Source: Aliiroseovarius sp. F20344 (GTDB taxonomy: Bacteria; Pseudomonadota; Alphaproteobacteria; Rhodobacterales; Rhodobacteraceae). Taken from it: DNA of 64,000 nucleotides. A program made the position numbers and the translations under genes. Positions 16,199 to 24,218 of this stretch are shown here, piece after piece (position 1 is the stretch's first letter; each line of letters begins with the position of its first letter). The notes under the pieces were generated by a model. It ran no database searches, was not told the DNA's origin, and saw nothing but the letters and a program-made list of their open reading frames with translations. The stretch spans positions 372,001 to 436,000 of the forward strand of contig NZ_JALKBG010000006.1 in NCBI RefSeq assembly GCF_023016155.1. Direction: 5' to 3'.

Positions 16199-19100
16199 AT
16201 GGGCAAGCCGCAAATCACTCTGAATGATCGCTTTGATCTGTCGAAAGAACAGGTTTTGTTAAACGGTACGCAGGCGCTGGTGCGCTTGATGCTGACCCAG
16301 AAAGAACGTGACCGTCGGGCGGGGTTGAATACAGCTGGCTATGTGACTGGCTACCGTGGTTCGCCATTGGGTGGCGTGGATCTTTGGATGGATCGCGCGC
16401 GGAAAGTGCTGGAGCCCAATGATATTAAGTTTCACCCTGGTCTGAACGAAGACCTCGCCGCCACCGCGCTGTGGGGCAGTCAGCAGGCAGAGCTTCGTGG
16501 CGAAGGCACTCATGATGGTGTCTTTGGTCTGTGGTACGGCAAGGGGCCGGGCGTGGACCGCACCGGTGACGTCATGCGCCACGCCAACATGGCCGGCAGC
16601 AGCCCGCATGGCGGCGTGTTGATGGCGATGGGCGATGACCACACTGGCGAAAGCTCGACCGTATTGCACCAGTCCGACTGGGCCATGGTGGATGCGTATA
16701 TTCCGGTACTGAGCCCGGCAGGCGTGCAGGAAATCTTGGACTACGGCATCTATGGCTATGGGCTGAGCCGGTTTTCGGGTGTCTGGGCAGGCCTGAAAGT
16801 GATGAAAGACACGGTCGAGGCGACATCTGTTATCGACGGACGCGTGGATCGCATGCAGCTTGTCACGCCCGATTTCGACATGCCCGAGGGCGGGCTGAAC
16901 ATCCGCTTGATTGATGATCGCATCCCGCAAGAAGCGCGAATGATCGATTATAAACGTTTCGCAGCAGAGGCTTATGCTCGTGCAAACCGCATCGACAACC
17001 GCATGTGGGGCAAGCCAGGTGCCAAGATCGGCTTTGTGGCTGCGGGTAAGAACTGGTTGGACCTTGTGCATGCGTTGAATCTTCTCGGCATCGACGAGGC
17101 CGAAGCCGAACGGCTTGGTATCACCACCTACAAAATCGGCCAGACCTTCCCTTTGGATATGACCTCGTTCCATGAATGGGCCGAGGGGCTGGACCTGATC
17201 GTTGTGGTCGAAGAAAAGCGCAAACTGATTGAAGTGCAGATCAAGGAAGCCATCTTTGATGATCGCCGGGGCCGTCGCGTCTATGGCTGGCACAAGGGTG
17301 ATCAGTGGGAAAACGGCCGCCGGACCGAGCTGTTCCCGACGCGCTATGCGCTGGATCCGATCATGATTGCCGAGAAGCTGGGTGGCATCCTGATTGAAGA
17401 GGGTCGGGGCACCGATGCTGTGAAGGCCGGTCTGGCCAAACTGAACGAGGTAAGAGCCGCAGATAACGCCCCTGATCTGGCGGCGCGTTTGCCGTTCTTC
17501 TGCTCAGGCTGTCCGCACAACACCTCGACCAAGCTGCCCAAAGGCAGCCGCGCCTATGCTGGGATCGGCTGTCACTACATGGTGCAATGGATGGACCGCG
17601 ACACGGTTGGCTTTACTCAGATGGGCGGCGAGGGCGTGAATTGGGTCGGTGAAGCACCGTTTTCCAGCACCAAGCATGTTTTCCAGAACCTTGGTGACGG
17701 CACCTATAACCACTCGGGTAATCTGGCGATCCGCGCGGCTTTGGCTTCGGAAGCCAATATCACCTACAAAATCCTCTATAATGACGCAGTTGCGATGACT
17801 GGCGGACAGGAAAACGAAGGCGATCTGGATGCTCCGCGCATTGCTCGTGAAGTACAGGCGATGGGGGTGAAACACATCTTTGTTGTCTATGATGACAAAG
17901 AGGATGTGGACGCGGCGTTGTTCCCCAAGGGGCTGAGTTTCCACACCCGCGATGCGCTTCTGTCCATTGAGAAGAAATGCCGCGATATCAAGGGGGTGTC
18001 TGTCATCCTCTATATCCAAACTTGTGCGGCTGAAAAGCGTCGTCGCCGCAAACGGGGCCTGTTCCCGGACCCGGATAAGCGCGTTTTCATCAATACTGAT
18101 ATTTGTGAAGGCTGCGGTGATTGCGGAGTGCAATCGAACTGCGTCTCGATTGTCCCTGTTGAAACCGAACTTGGGCGTAAGCGTGCGATTGACCAATCCA
18201 GCTGTAACAAGGATTTCAGTTGCGTAAACGGCTTCTGCCCCAGCTTTGTCACTGTCGAAGGGGCCAAGCTGAAGAAAGCCGCCACCGCTGAAGTTGATCT
18301 GCCTGACCTGCCCATGCCCAAGCTGCCCGCCATCAATGGCACCTACAACACGGTGATCACAGGGGTTGGCGGCACAGGCGTTGTGACCATCGGTGCCGTC
18401 ATGGCACAGGCTGCGCATATCGACGGCAAGGGTGCAGGCATGATGGAAATGGCGGGGCTGGCCCAAAAAGGGGGCGCGGTCACGGTTCACTTGCGCCTTG
18501 CGGAAAAGCCCGAGGATATCTCGGCCATCCGCGTGGCGACCGGGGAATGTGACGCACTTATCGGGTGCGAACTTGTGGTCTCGGCCCAGTCTAACACGCT
18601 TGGCCTGACGCAGACCGGACGCACCGGTGCTGTCGTAGATAACCATGAAACGGTGACTGGAGAATTCACTCAGAACACGGATTTCACCATTCCCGGCGAC
18701 AGGTTGCAGTTGTCGCTTGAGGCGCGGTTGCAAGATCGTCTGGCGATGTTTGACGCGACCGAATTGGCGCGGGTTTTGATGGGCGACAGCATCTTTTCGA
18801 ACATGATGATCTTGGGCGGTAGCTGGCAGGCGGGCTATGTGCCGCTGAGCTATGAAGCGCTGATGTATGCGATCGAGCTGAACGGTCAGGCAGTGGATCG
18901 CAATAAACGTGCGTTTGAACTGGGCCGCTGGGCGATTGAACACCCCGCTGAGGCTGCGAAATGCCTTGAGGCGGACGTGGTTGAGCTTCCCAAAACACTG
19001 GCCGAGATTGTGGACTTCCGCGCGGAGCACCTGGTGAAATACCAAGGGAAATCGCTGGCAGATACCTATCGTGCTCGGGTGGCGCGGATGCCTGAATCTT

Positions 19101-19615
19101 TGCAGGAAGCCGTTGCAAAGGGCTATCATAAGCTCTTGGCTTATAAGGATGAATACGAGGTTGCGCGCCTTCTGTGCGAAACCCGTGCCAAGGCCGAAGC
19201 AGAGTTTGATGGCGATCTGAAACTGACCTATCATCTAGCGCCTCCGGTGCTGAGCGGTGAGGAACCCAACGGCCGCCCGAAAAAACGTGGCTTTGGTGCG
19301 TGGTTTGAACGCGCCGCCCCAATGCTGGCCCGAATGAAGGGACTTCGCGGTACCGCATTTGATCCGTTTGGCCGCACAGCAGAACGTGTAACTGAACGCG
19401 CGCTGATTGCAGAATACGAGGCGGATCTGGAGCGGCTTTTGGCTGGGCTAACCGAAGCCAACCTGTCGGCGGCGCTTGAGATTGCGGAACTGCCCCTGTC
19501 GATCCGTGGCTTCGGCCCGGTGAAAGAGGCCAGCGTTGATGCCGCCGCGACCCGCCGCGCAGCCCTCTGGGCGCAGTTCGACGGAACCGCCCCAGTGGTG
19601 CAAGCCGCCGAGTAG
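16199..19615 (+). CDS. Indolepyruvate ferredoxin oxidoreductase, fused alpha/gamma form
   Basis: A 1138-residue single-chain 2-oxoacid:ferredoxin oxidoreductase, which decarboxylates aryl pyruvates to acyl-CoA with reduction of ferredoxin. The N-terminal half carries the pyruvate-oxidoreductase and thiamine diphosphate domains (FFCSGCPHNTSTKLPKGS, GIGCHYMVQWMDRD, NDAVAMTGGQ). A ferredoxin-like cluster site, CEGCGDCG, lies near 636-643. The gamma domain follows (GVGGTGVVTIGAVMAQAAH, about 727-746). Archaeal enzymes have two subunits; the fusion is common in proteobacteria. GGGAGG sets the ATG at 16199. The divergent LysR gene likely controls it. Confidence 0.93.
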   Translation: MGKPQITLNDRFDLSKEQVLLNGTQALVRLMLTQKERDRRAGLNTAGYVTGYRGSPLGGVDLWMDRARKVLEPNDIKFHPGLNEDLAATALWGSQQAELRGEGTHDGVFGLWYGKGPGVDRTGDVMRHANMAGSSPHGGVLMAMGDDHTGESSTVLHQSDWAMVDAYIPVLSPAGVQEILDYGIYGYGLSRFSGVWAGLKVMKDTVEATSVIDGRVDRMQLVTPDFDMPEGGLNIRLIDDRIPQEARMIDYKRFAAEAYARANRIDNRMWGKPGAKIGFVAAGKNWLDLVHALNLLGIDEAEAERLGITTYKIGQTFPLDMTSFHEWAEGLDLIVVVEEKRKLIEVQIKEAIFDDRRGRRVYGWHKGDQWENGRRTELFPTRYALDPIMIAEKLGGILIEEGRGTDAVKAGLAKLNEVRAADNAPDLAARLPFFCSGCPHNTSTKLPKGSRAYAGIGCHYMVQWMDRDTVGFTQMGGEGVNWVGEAPFSSTKHVFQNLGDGTYNHSGNLAIRAALASEANITYKILYNDAVAMTGGQENEGDLDAPRIAREVQAMGVKHIFVVYDDKEDVDAALFPKGLSFHTRDALLSIEKKCRDIKGVSVILYIQTCAAEKRRRRKRGLFPDPDKRVFINTDICEGCGDCGVQSNCVSIVPVETELGRKRAIDQSSCNKDFSCVNGFCPSFVTVEGAKLKKAATAEVDLPDLPMPKLPAINGTYNTVITGVGGTGVVTIGAVMAQAAHIDGKGAGMMEMAGLAQKGGAVTVHLRLAEKPEDISAIRVATGECDALIGCELVVSAQSNTLGLTQTGRTGAVVDNHETVTGEFTQNTDFTIPGDRLQLSLEARLQDRLAMFDATELARVLMGDSIFSNMMILGGSWQAGYVPLSYEALMYAIELNGQAVDRNKRAFELGRWAIEHPAEAAKCLEADVVELPKTLAEIVDFRAEHLVKYQGKSLADTYRARVARMPESLQEAVAKGYHKLLAYKDEYEVARLLCETRAKAEAEFDGDLKLTYHLAPPVLSGEEPNGRPKKRGFGAWFERAAPMLARMKGLRGTAFDPFGRTAERVTERALIAEYEADLERLLAGLTEANLSAALEIAELPLSIRGFGPVKEASVDAAATRRAALWAQFDGTAPVVQAAE

Positions 19616-19669
19616 CTATGCGCGACAAATAGGCGATGGATTTCCGTCGCAAACAGACCTATGCCTAGA

Positions 19670-19696
19670 CCATGCCCTGCCGTGCGCGGGGCATGG
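19670..19696. other. Hairpin between the oxidoreductase gene and murI
   Basis: CCATGCCC (19670-19677) pairs with GGGCATGG (19689-19696) around an 11-base loop. There is no T run after it, so it is not a typical intrinsic terminator; it may protect the upstream mRNA end or lie in the murI leader. Confidence 0.35.
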
Positions 19697-19722
19697 GATG
19701 ATCAAGTAGAAGGCATAATACA

Positions 19723-20535
19723 ATGGCAGTTGGCGTATTTGATAGCGGTCTGGGCGGGTTGACAGTTCTGGACGCGGTCGCAAAGCGCCTGCCGGATGTG
19801 GATTTCGTCTATTACGCCGACAGCGCCCATGCACCTTACGGGGTGCGCGATGCCGATGACATCTACGAGCTTACCAAAAATGCAGTTTCTGCCCTGTGGG
19901 ATCAGGGGTGTGATCTGGTGATCCTTGCCTGCAACACGGCCTCGGCAGCGGCGCTGCGGCGGATGCAGGAAAGCTGGATTCCTGCGGACAAGCGCGTACT
20001 GGGTGTTTTTGTGCCGTTGATCGAGGCGATGACCGAACGTGGATGGGGTGACAACACGCCTCCGCGCGAGGTTGCGGTGAAGCATGTCGCGCTTTTTGCC
20101 ACGCCGGCTACCGTATCGAGCCGCGCGTTTCAGCGCGAACTGGCTTTCCGCGCCATTGGCGTGGACGTCGAGGCGCAAGCTTGTGGCGGCGTGGTGGATG
20201 CGATCGAAGATGGCGATATGATCTTGGCCGAAGCGCTTGTGCGCAGCCATGTCGATGCGTTGAAACGTAAGATGCCCAAGCCCGAGGCGGCTATTCTGGG
20301 CTGCACCCATTACCCGCTGATGGAAGCCGAATTCCAAGACGCGCTGGGGGCGGATGTAAAGGTTTATAGTCAGGCCAATTTGGTGGCGGAAAGCCTTGCT
20401 GATTATCTGGAGCGTCATCCGAACATGCGTGGCACTGGGACTGGAAGCAAGTTCCTGACCACTGGTGATCCGGCTCAGGTTTCCAATCGCGCGACACAGT
20501 TCCTGCGACGAAAGATCGCTTTCGAAGCCGCCTGA
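19723..20535 (+). CDS. murI: Glutamate racemase
   Basis: A 270-residue racemase supplying D-glutamate for peptidoglycan. The two catalytic cysteines are C70 ([10 protein letters not shown]) and C194 (GCTHYPLM), with the N-terminal [11 protein letters not shown] substrate loop. Length is normal. It is followed by argC 56 bases on, in the same direction; a shared transcript is possible. Confidence 0.95.
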   Translation: MAVGVFDSGLGGLTVLDAVAKRLPDVDFVYYADSAHAPYGVRDADDIYELTKNAVSALWDQGCDLVILACNTASAAALRRMQESWIPADKRVLGVFVPLIEAMTERGWGDNTPPREVAVKHVALFATPATVSSRAFQRELAFRAIGVDVEAQACGGVVDAIEDGDMILAEALVRSHVDALKRKMPKPEAAILGCTHYPLMEAEFQDALGADVKVYSQANLVAESLADYLERHPNMRGTGTGSKFLTTGDPAQVSNRATQFLRRKIAFEAA

Positions 20536-20591
20536 TTGCAGCGGGCGCACAAAACCACTACATGTTTTCGACGAATTTGCAGGAGGTCACG

Positions 20592-21620
20592 ATGACCCAC
20601 AAAATCGCCATTCTAGGTGCGTCCGGTTACACGGGTGCAGAGCTTGTCCGGCTGATCGCCACCCATCCGGCGATGGAGATCGTTGCCTTGTCCGCTGACC
20701 GTAAGGCTGGGCAAGAGATGGCAGATGTCTATCCACATCTGCGCCATCTTGATCTGCCGAAACTGGTGAAGATGGATCAGATCGACTTTACAAACGTGGA
20801 CTTGGCCTTCGCGGCGCTGCCGCACGGACTAAGCCAAGCTCTGGTGCGCGATTTGCCTGAGAGCGTGAAGGTCGTGGATCTTGGTGCCGATTTCCGTCTG
20901 CGTGATCCGGCGGAATACGAGAAATGGTACGGCGCGCCGCATGTGGCGACCGAGCTGCAGAAATCAGCTGTCTATGGCCTGACCGAGTTTTACCGCGATG
21001 ACATCAAAAGCGCGCGTCTGGTGGCGGGCACGGGGTGTAACGCTGCGACGGTGCAATATGCGCTGCGTCCTCTGATCTCAGCCGGGTTGATTGATCTGGA
21101 TCGGATCATTTGCGATCTGAAGAACGGCGTATCCGGTGCCGGGCGGTCGTTGAAAGAAAACATGCTGTTTGCCGAGCGCTCAACGGATGTGCTGGGCTAT
21201 GCGCAGGGCGGGACGCACCGGCATCTGGGCGAGTTTGATCAGGAGTTTTCCCTGCTGGCTGGCCGTGACGTACGCATCCAGTTTATGCCGCATCTTGTGC
21301 CGGTGAACCGGGGCATTCTGGCCGATTGCTATGTGGATGGCGACGCCGATGCAATCCATGCCGCGTTAGTTGAGCAATATCAAGACGAGCCCTTTGTGAC
21401 GGTGCTACCCAAGGGCAAATTGCCCGGTATGGGGCAGGTGACGGGGTCAAACCAATGCCATCTAGGCGTGTCGGGCGACCGTGTCCCCGGCCGCGCGCTG
21501 GTCGTGTCTGCGCTGGATAACCTGTGTAAAGGGTCGTCCGGTCAAGCGATGCAGAACGCAAACCTTATGTTGGGCGAGGATGAGACCACGGGGCTGATGA
21601 TGCCCCCTGTGTTTCCGTAA
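20592..21620 (+). CDS. argC: N-acetyl-gamma-glutamyl-phosphate reductase
   Basis: A 342-residue ArgC, third step of arginine synthesis, NADPH-dependent. [15 protein letters not shown] is the cofactor loop and C149 in [10 protein letters not shown] is the catalytic Cys; the length is that of the longer family branch. AGGAGG precedes the ATG at 20592, which decides the start over an in-frame ATG ten codons upstream. Confidence 0.95.
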   Translation: MTHKIAILGASGYTGAELVRLIATHPAMEIVALSADRKAGQEMADVYPHLRHLDLPKLVKMDQIDFTNVDLAFAALPHGLSQALVRDLPESVKVVDLGADFRLRDPAEYEKWYGAPHVATELQKSAVYGLTEFYRDDIKSARLVAGTGCNAATVQYALRPLISAGLIDLDRIICDLKNGVSGAGRSLKENMLFAERSTDVLGYAQGGTHRHLGEFDQEFSLLAGRDVRIQFMPHLVPVNRGILADCYVDGDADAIHAALVEQYQDEPFVTVLPKGKLPGMGQVTGSNQCHLGVSGDRVPGRALVVSALDNLCKGSSGQAMQNANLMLGEDETTGLMMPPVFP

Positions 21621-21641
21621 GAGATTGAAAAGGATGCCGAA

Positions 21642-22094
21642 ATGGCCGGTCTGAAAAGCTTGAAGAAAACCCGCCGTATCCAGATCATCGTGCTGGCCTT
21701 TGTTGCGCTTGCGCTGTCGACAGGGTTGATCGGCTACGCGCTGAAAGACGGGATCAACTATTATCGATCGCCGACCGAGGTGATCGCGGAACCACCCCGC
21801 GAGGACGAGGTGTTCCGCATGGGGGGGCTTGTATCCGAAGGCTCTATCGTGCGCGGGCAGGGCGAAACTGTGAGCTTCTCTGTGACTGATGGGGCGGAGA
21901 CGGTGCCGGTTCGCTACACAGGTGTGCTGCCTGACTTGTTTTCTGAAAATCAGGGCATGATCGGTACGGGCACCTATGTGGATGGCACTTTTGAAGCCAC
22001 TGAAATCCTTGCCAAGCACGACGAAGAATACATGCCGAAAGAGGTCGTGGACTCTTTGAAAGAAAGCGGAGTTTACGTCGAACCGGGCTCCTGA
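21642..22094 (+). CDS. ccmE: Cytochrome c maturation heme chaperone CcmE
   Basis: A 150-residue CcmE. A basic N-terminus (MAGLKSLKKTRR) is followed by one signal anchor (about 13-34) and a periplasmic beta-barrel domain. The heme-binding His126 and nearby Tyr130 are seen in AKHDEEYMP. It receives heme from CcmABCD and passes it to CcmF/H. Here it is separated from ccmF by a 2-kb cassette that holds GTA release genes. Confidence 0.95.
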   Translation: MAGLKSLKKTRRIQIIVLAFVALALSTGLIGYALKDGINYYRSPTEVIAEPPREDEVFRMGGLVSEGSIVRGQGETVSFSVTDGAETVPVRYTGVLPDLFSENQGMIGTGTYVDGTFEATEILAKHDEEYMPKEVVDSLKESGVYVEPGS

Positions 22095-22129
22095 TTTCGA
22101 CATTGTTAACTCAAGCACTCCAGCCTTAC

Positions 22130-22150
22130 CCCCGTGTTTTAAACGCGGGG
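22130..22150. other. Hairpin upstream of GTA endolysin gene
   Basis: CCCCGTGTTT and AAACGCGGGG pair (one G-T wobble) between ccmE and the endolysin gene. There is no T tail; it may be a weak terminator for ccmE or part of the leader controlling the cassette. Confidence 0.35.
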
Positions 22151-22160
22151 AAGGGCCCGG

Positions 22161-22772
22161 ATGCAAACTGTCACAGAAATTGCCGACCAAATTGTCGCCC
22201 GTGAAGGCGGCTATGTGAATGATCCCGATGATCCCGGTGGGGCGACCAACTTTGGTGTGACCATCCACACCATGCGCCGCTTGGGGCTGGACCTGACGGG
22301 CGATGGCAAGGTGACACCTGCGGATGTAAAGCGCCTGACCCGCGCACAAGCCCGTGATATTTTTCTAAAGCACTACTATCACAAGCCCCGGATTGGCGAG
22401 CTGCCAGAGCCGCTACAGGCTTCGGTCTTTGATATGTATGTGAATGCGGGCGGAAATGCGGTGCGCATTTTGCAGGGTCTGTTTGCCAAGATGGGCTACC
22501 AGCTTGCGAAGGACGGCGCATTGGGGCCGCAGACCTTGGGCATCGCGCGTGCCGCCTTGGCGGTGGCTCCGGATCACCTGGTTGACGCCTATGGGATTGA
22601 ACGGCGCAATTACTATTACCGTTTGGCCGATCGTCGCCCAGCCTCGCGCAAATACGCGCGCAGGCGGGATGGGGGCAAAGGCGGCTGGATCAATCGGGCC
22701 GAGGAGTTCATCGCGGCCCACTATCATTTTTCAAACACGGATCACCGGAAGAGGACGCAGAAATGGGGCTGA
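22161..22772 (+). CDS. GTA endolysin, glycoside hydrolase 108 family
   Basis: A 203-residue muramidase-like protein. The N-terminal GH108 domain has the catalytic Glu15 in REGGYVNDPDDPGGATNFG; a peptidoglycan-binding domain of the PG_binding_3 type follows (about 95-180, DGALGPQTLG). There is no signal peptide, so export would need the holin encoded next. In Rhodobacter capsulatus a lysozyme/holin pair (rcc00555-rcc00556) lyses the cell to free gene transfer agent particles, and this pair matches that arrangement. It overlaps the holin gene by ten bases. Confidence 0.88.
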   Translation: MQTVTEIADQIVAREGGYVNDPDDPGGATNFGVTIHTMRRLGLDLTGDGKVTPADVKRLTRAQARDIFLKHYYHKPRIGELPEPLQASVFDMYVNAGGNAVRILQGLFAKMGYQLAKDGALGPQTLGIARAALAVAPDHLVDAYGIERRNYYYRLADRRPASRKYARRRDGGKGGWINRAEEFIAAHYHFSNTDHRKRTQKWG

Positions 22773-23401
22773 TGGGCGGTGTATTCAATGTGCTGTTTGG
22801 TGGGCGTGGCAATGTGGTGCGCGAAACCTCGGAAGTGTTTCGAGAGAACGCAGAAGCAGCGTCAGCCCGTGATGCTGGATTGCAGATGGCGGCTATCGAA
22901 GCCTTTGCGGCTGAGTTCGCCCATGTGCGAAAGGGGTGGTTTGACCGGTTTATGGACGGGTTGAACCGGGTGCCCCGGCCCGCATTGGCGCTGTCGACAT
23001 TGGGGCTGTTTGCAGCTGCCATGATCAGCCCGGCTTGGTTTGCTGACCGTATGCAAGGTGTGGCCTTGGTGCCCGAGCCGCTTTGGTGGCTGATGGGGGC
23101 CATTGTCAGTTTCTATTTTGGGGCCCGCCAACAGGTTAAAGGGCAGGAATTTCAACGGTCAATTGCCGAAGTGCTGGTGCGCGCCAATGGATTTGTGCCT
23201 TCACCTTCAAAACCAACCGCCACTCCACCGATCGTTTCGACGGGGCAAGAGTCTGATCCTGCGCCACTTTTGGCGGATCCAGAGCCCGAAGCGCCTGTGC
23301 GTGATGACGAACCTAACGTGCCACAGGCCGATACAGCACCTGTGGATGTGTCAGACAATGCTGCGCTGAAAGACTGGATGGAACGCCGCAATGGGAAGTG
23401 A
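22763..23401 (+). CDS. GTA holin (3TM holin family)
   Basis: A 212-residue membrane protein with an amphipathic N-terminal helical part, hydrophobic segments at about 75-95 (LALSTLGLFAAAMISPAWF) and 108-125 (WWLMGAIVSFYFGARQ), and an acidic, proline-rich tail (about 145-200). WFDRFMDGLNRVPRPALAL is the characteristic entry to the first segment in GTA holins. It would open the inner membrane to the endolysin. Overlaps of ten bases upstream and eleven downstream show tight coupling. Confidence 0.85.
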   Translation: MGLMGGVFNVLFGGRGNVVRETSEVFRENAEAASARDAGLQMAAIEAFAAEFAHVRKGWFDRFMDGLNRVPRPALALSTLGLFAAAMISPAWFADRMQGVALVPEPLWWLMGAIVSFYFGARQQVKGQEFQRSIAEVLVRANGFVPSPSKPTATPPIVSTGQESDPAPLLADPEPEAPVRDDEPNVPQADTAPVDVSDNAALKDWMERRNGK

Positions 23402-23582
23402 CCTGATCCTAAAACTGGTGTCCGATCACGGGCCATGGGTTTTGCTGGTGTTTTACCTTCTTTATCGGGACCTCCAGAAAGATCAGGCCACGCGTGCAGT
23501 GCTGGACAAAAACTCGTCTATCCTGATCGAGATCACCACGATTATACGCGAACGCCTTCCCGCTGCCGGTGCACGGCGATGA
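23391..23582 (+). CDS. Small BhlA/UviB-like holin-type peptide in the GTA cassette
   Basis: A 63-residue protein with one hydrophobic helix near the N-terminus (HGPWVLLVFYLLYRDLQK) followed by a charged helical tail ending in RERLPAAGARR. That layout resembles BhlA/UviB holin-like peptides; the homology is inferred from architecture only. It overlaps the holin gene by eleven bases and the next ORF by four (ATGA), so it belongs to the same coupled unit. It may be an accessory holin, an antiholin or a regulator of lysis timing. Confidence 0.7.
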   Translation: MGSDLILKLVSDHGPWVLLVFYLLYRDLQKDQATRAVLDKNSSILIEITTIIRERLPAAGARR

Positions 23583-23719
23583 TGTGGCGTTGGTATTTGA
23601 TGCTGAAACAGCGCTTCCGGGCTTTGGTTCTTGGGCGACGACTTCAGCACGCCCTTACACGAAACGAACACGCAGCAGCCGAGTTGGACGTAGTTGTCAG
23701 GAGTATCTTGCAAAAATGA
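23579..23719 (+). CDS. 46-residue basic protein coupled to the GTA cassette
   Basis: This short frame begins MMWRWYLMLKQRFRALVLG and continues as a basic amphipathic helix, ending LDVVVRSILQK. Its ATG overlaps the preceding stop as ATGA, and its own stop overlaps the next gene's ATG as ATGA. Two four-base overlaps in a row are strong evidence for translation. The first half could lie on the inner face of the membrane. No family recognised. Confidence 0.6.
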   Translation: MMWRWYLMLKQRFRALVLGRRLQHALTRNEHAAAELDVVVRSILQK

Positions 23720-24138
23720 AACAAGCATCTCTTTTGGTCGCGTTCTTGGCTTTGGCGCTGCAACTGGGCTACTGGGGCGTAGGATATGACGCGGTTTTCC
23801 AGATTGGATTTGGCGCCATTACTCTGATGGGGCTGATGATCGCACTCACCTTCCTGTGGCTCTACATTCAACGGGCCACCCCCTTGGCGCTCGGCATGGC
23901 CTATAGCTGGTGCGGGGCCAGTTTGGTTCTGGGGTGGTGGTGGCTTTACGCCCTGTTGGGAGAGCCAGAGGCAATGGCGGCCAACGCCCTGCATTTCGCA
24001 CCGCTGGCCTTGTATCTGTCCGGCGCAATCCTGCATTTCAGCGTCATACACCGATCCTTCGGGTGGCATGGTGCCGCATTTCTAGCCCCGGTTCTGGGCG
24101 CAGTAATGTGCTCGACTGCGATTTATCTGTTGATCTAA
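23716..24138 (+). CDS. Four-segment membrane protein ending the GTA cassette
   Basis: A 140-residue protein with four hydrophobic segments (about 5-25, 28-50, 58-80 and 92-110, with a further one near the C-terminus possible) and short loops. No conserved catalytic motif is visible. The ATG at 23716 overlaps the stop of the 46-residue ORF. Whether it serves lysis, cytochrome c maturation (ccmF starts 80 bases later) or something else cannot be told from the sequence. Confidence 0.7.
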   Translation: MKQASLLVAFLALALQLGYWGVGYDAVFQIGFGAITLMGLMIALTFLWLYIQRATPLALGMAYSWCGASLVLGWWWLYALLGEPEAMAANALHFAPLALYLSGAILHFSVIHRSFGWHGAAFLAPVLGAVMCSTAIYLLI

Positions 24139-24218
24139 GATCAAACCCCCGTGACCGGGTGCCGCATCTGGCACCGGAAGGGCTAGTGACTGCGCGCGAC
24201 TCTCTGTAAGGTCGCGCC

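Noticed and set aside
17504-19234. Minus-strand open frame of 576 codons
   Set aside because: It is antisense to the indolepyruvate oxidoreductase, rich in His and Arg with no recognisable domain.
22161-24138. Remnant prophage
   Set aside because: There is no integrase, capsid, tail or attachment site, and the holin is of the GTA type; a dedicated GTA release cassette explains it better.
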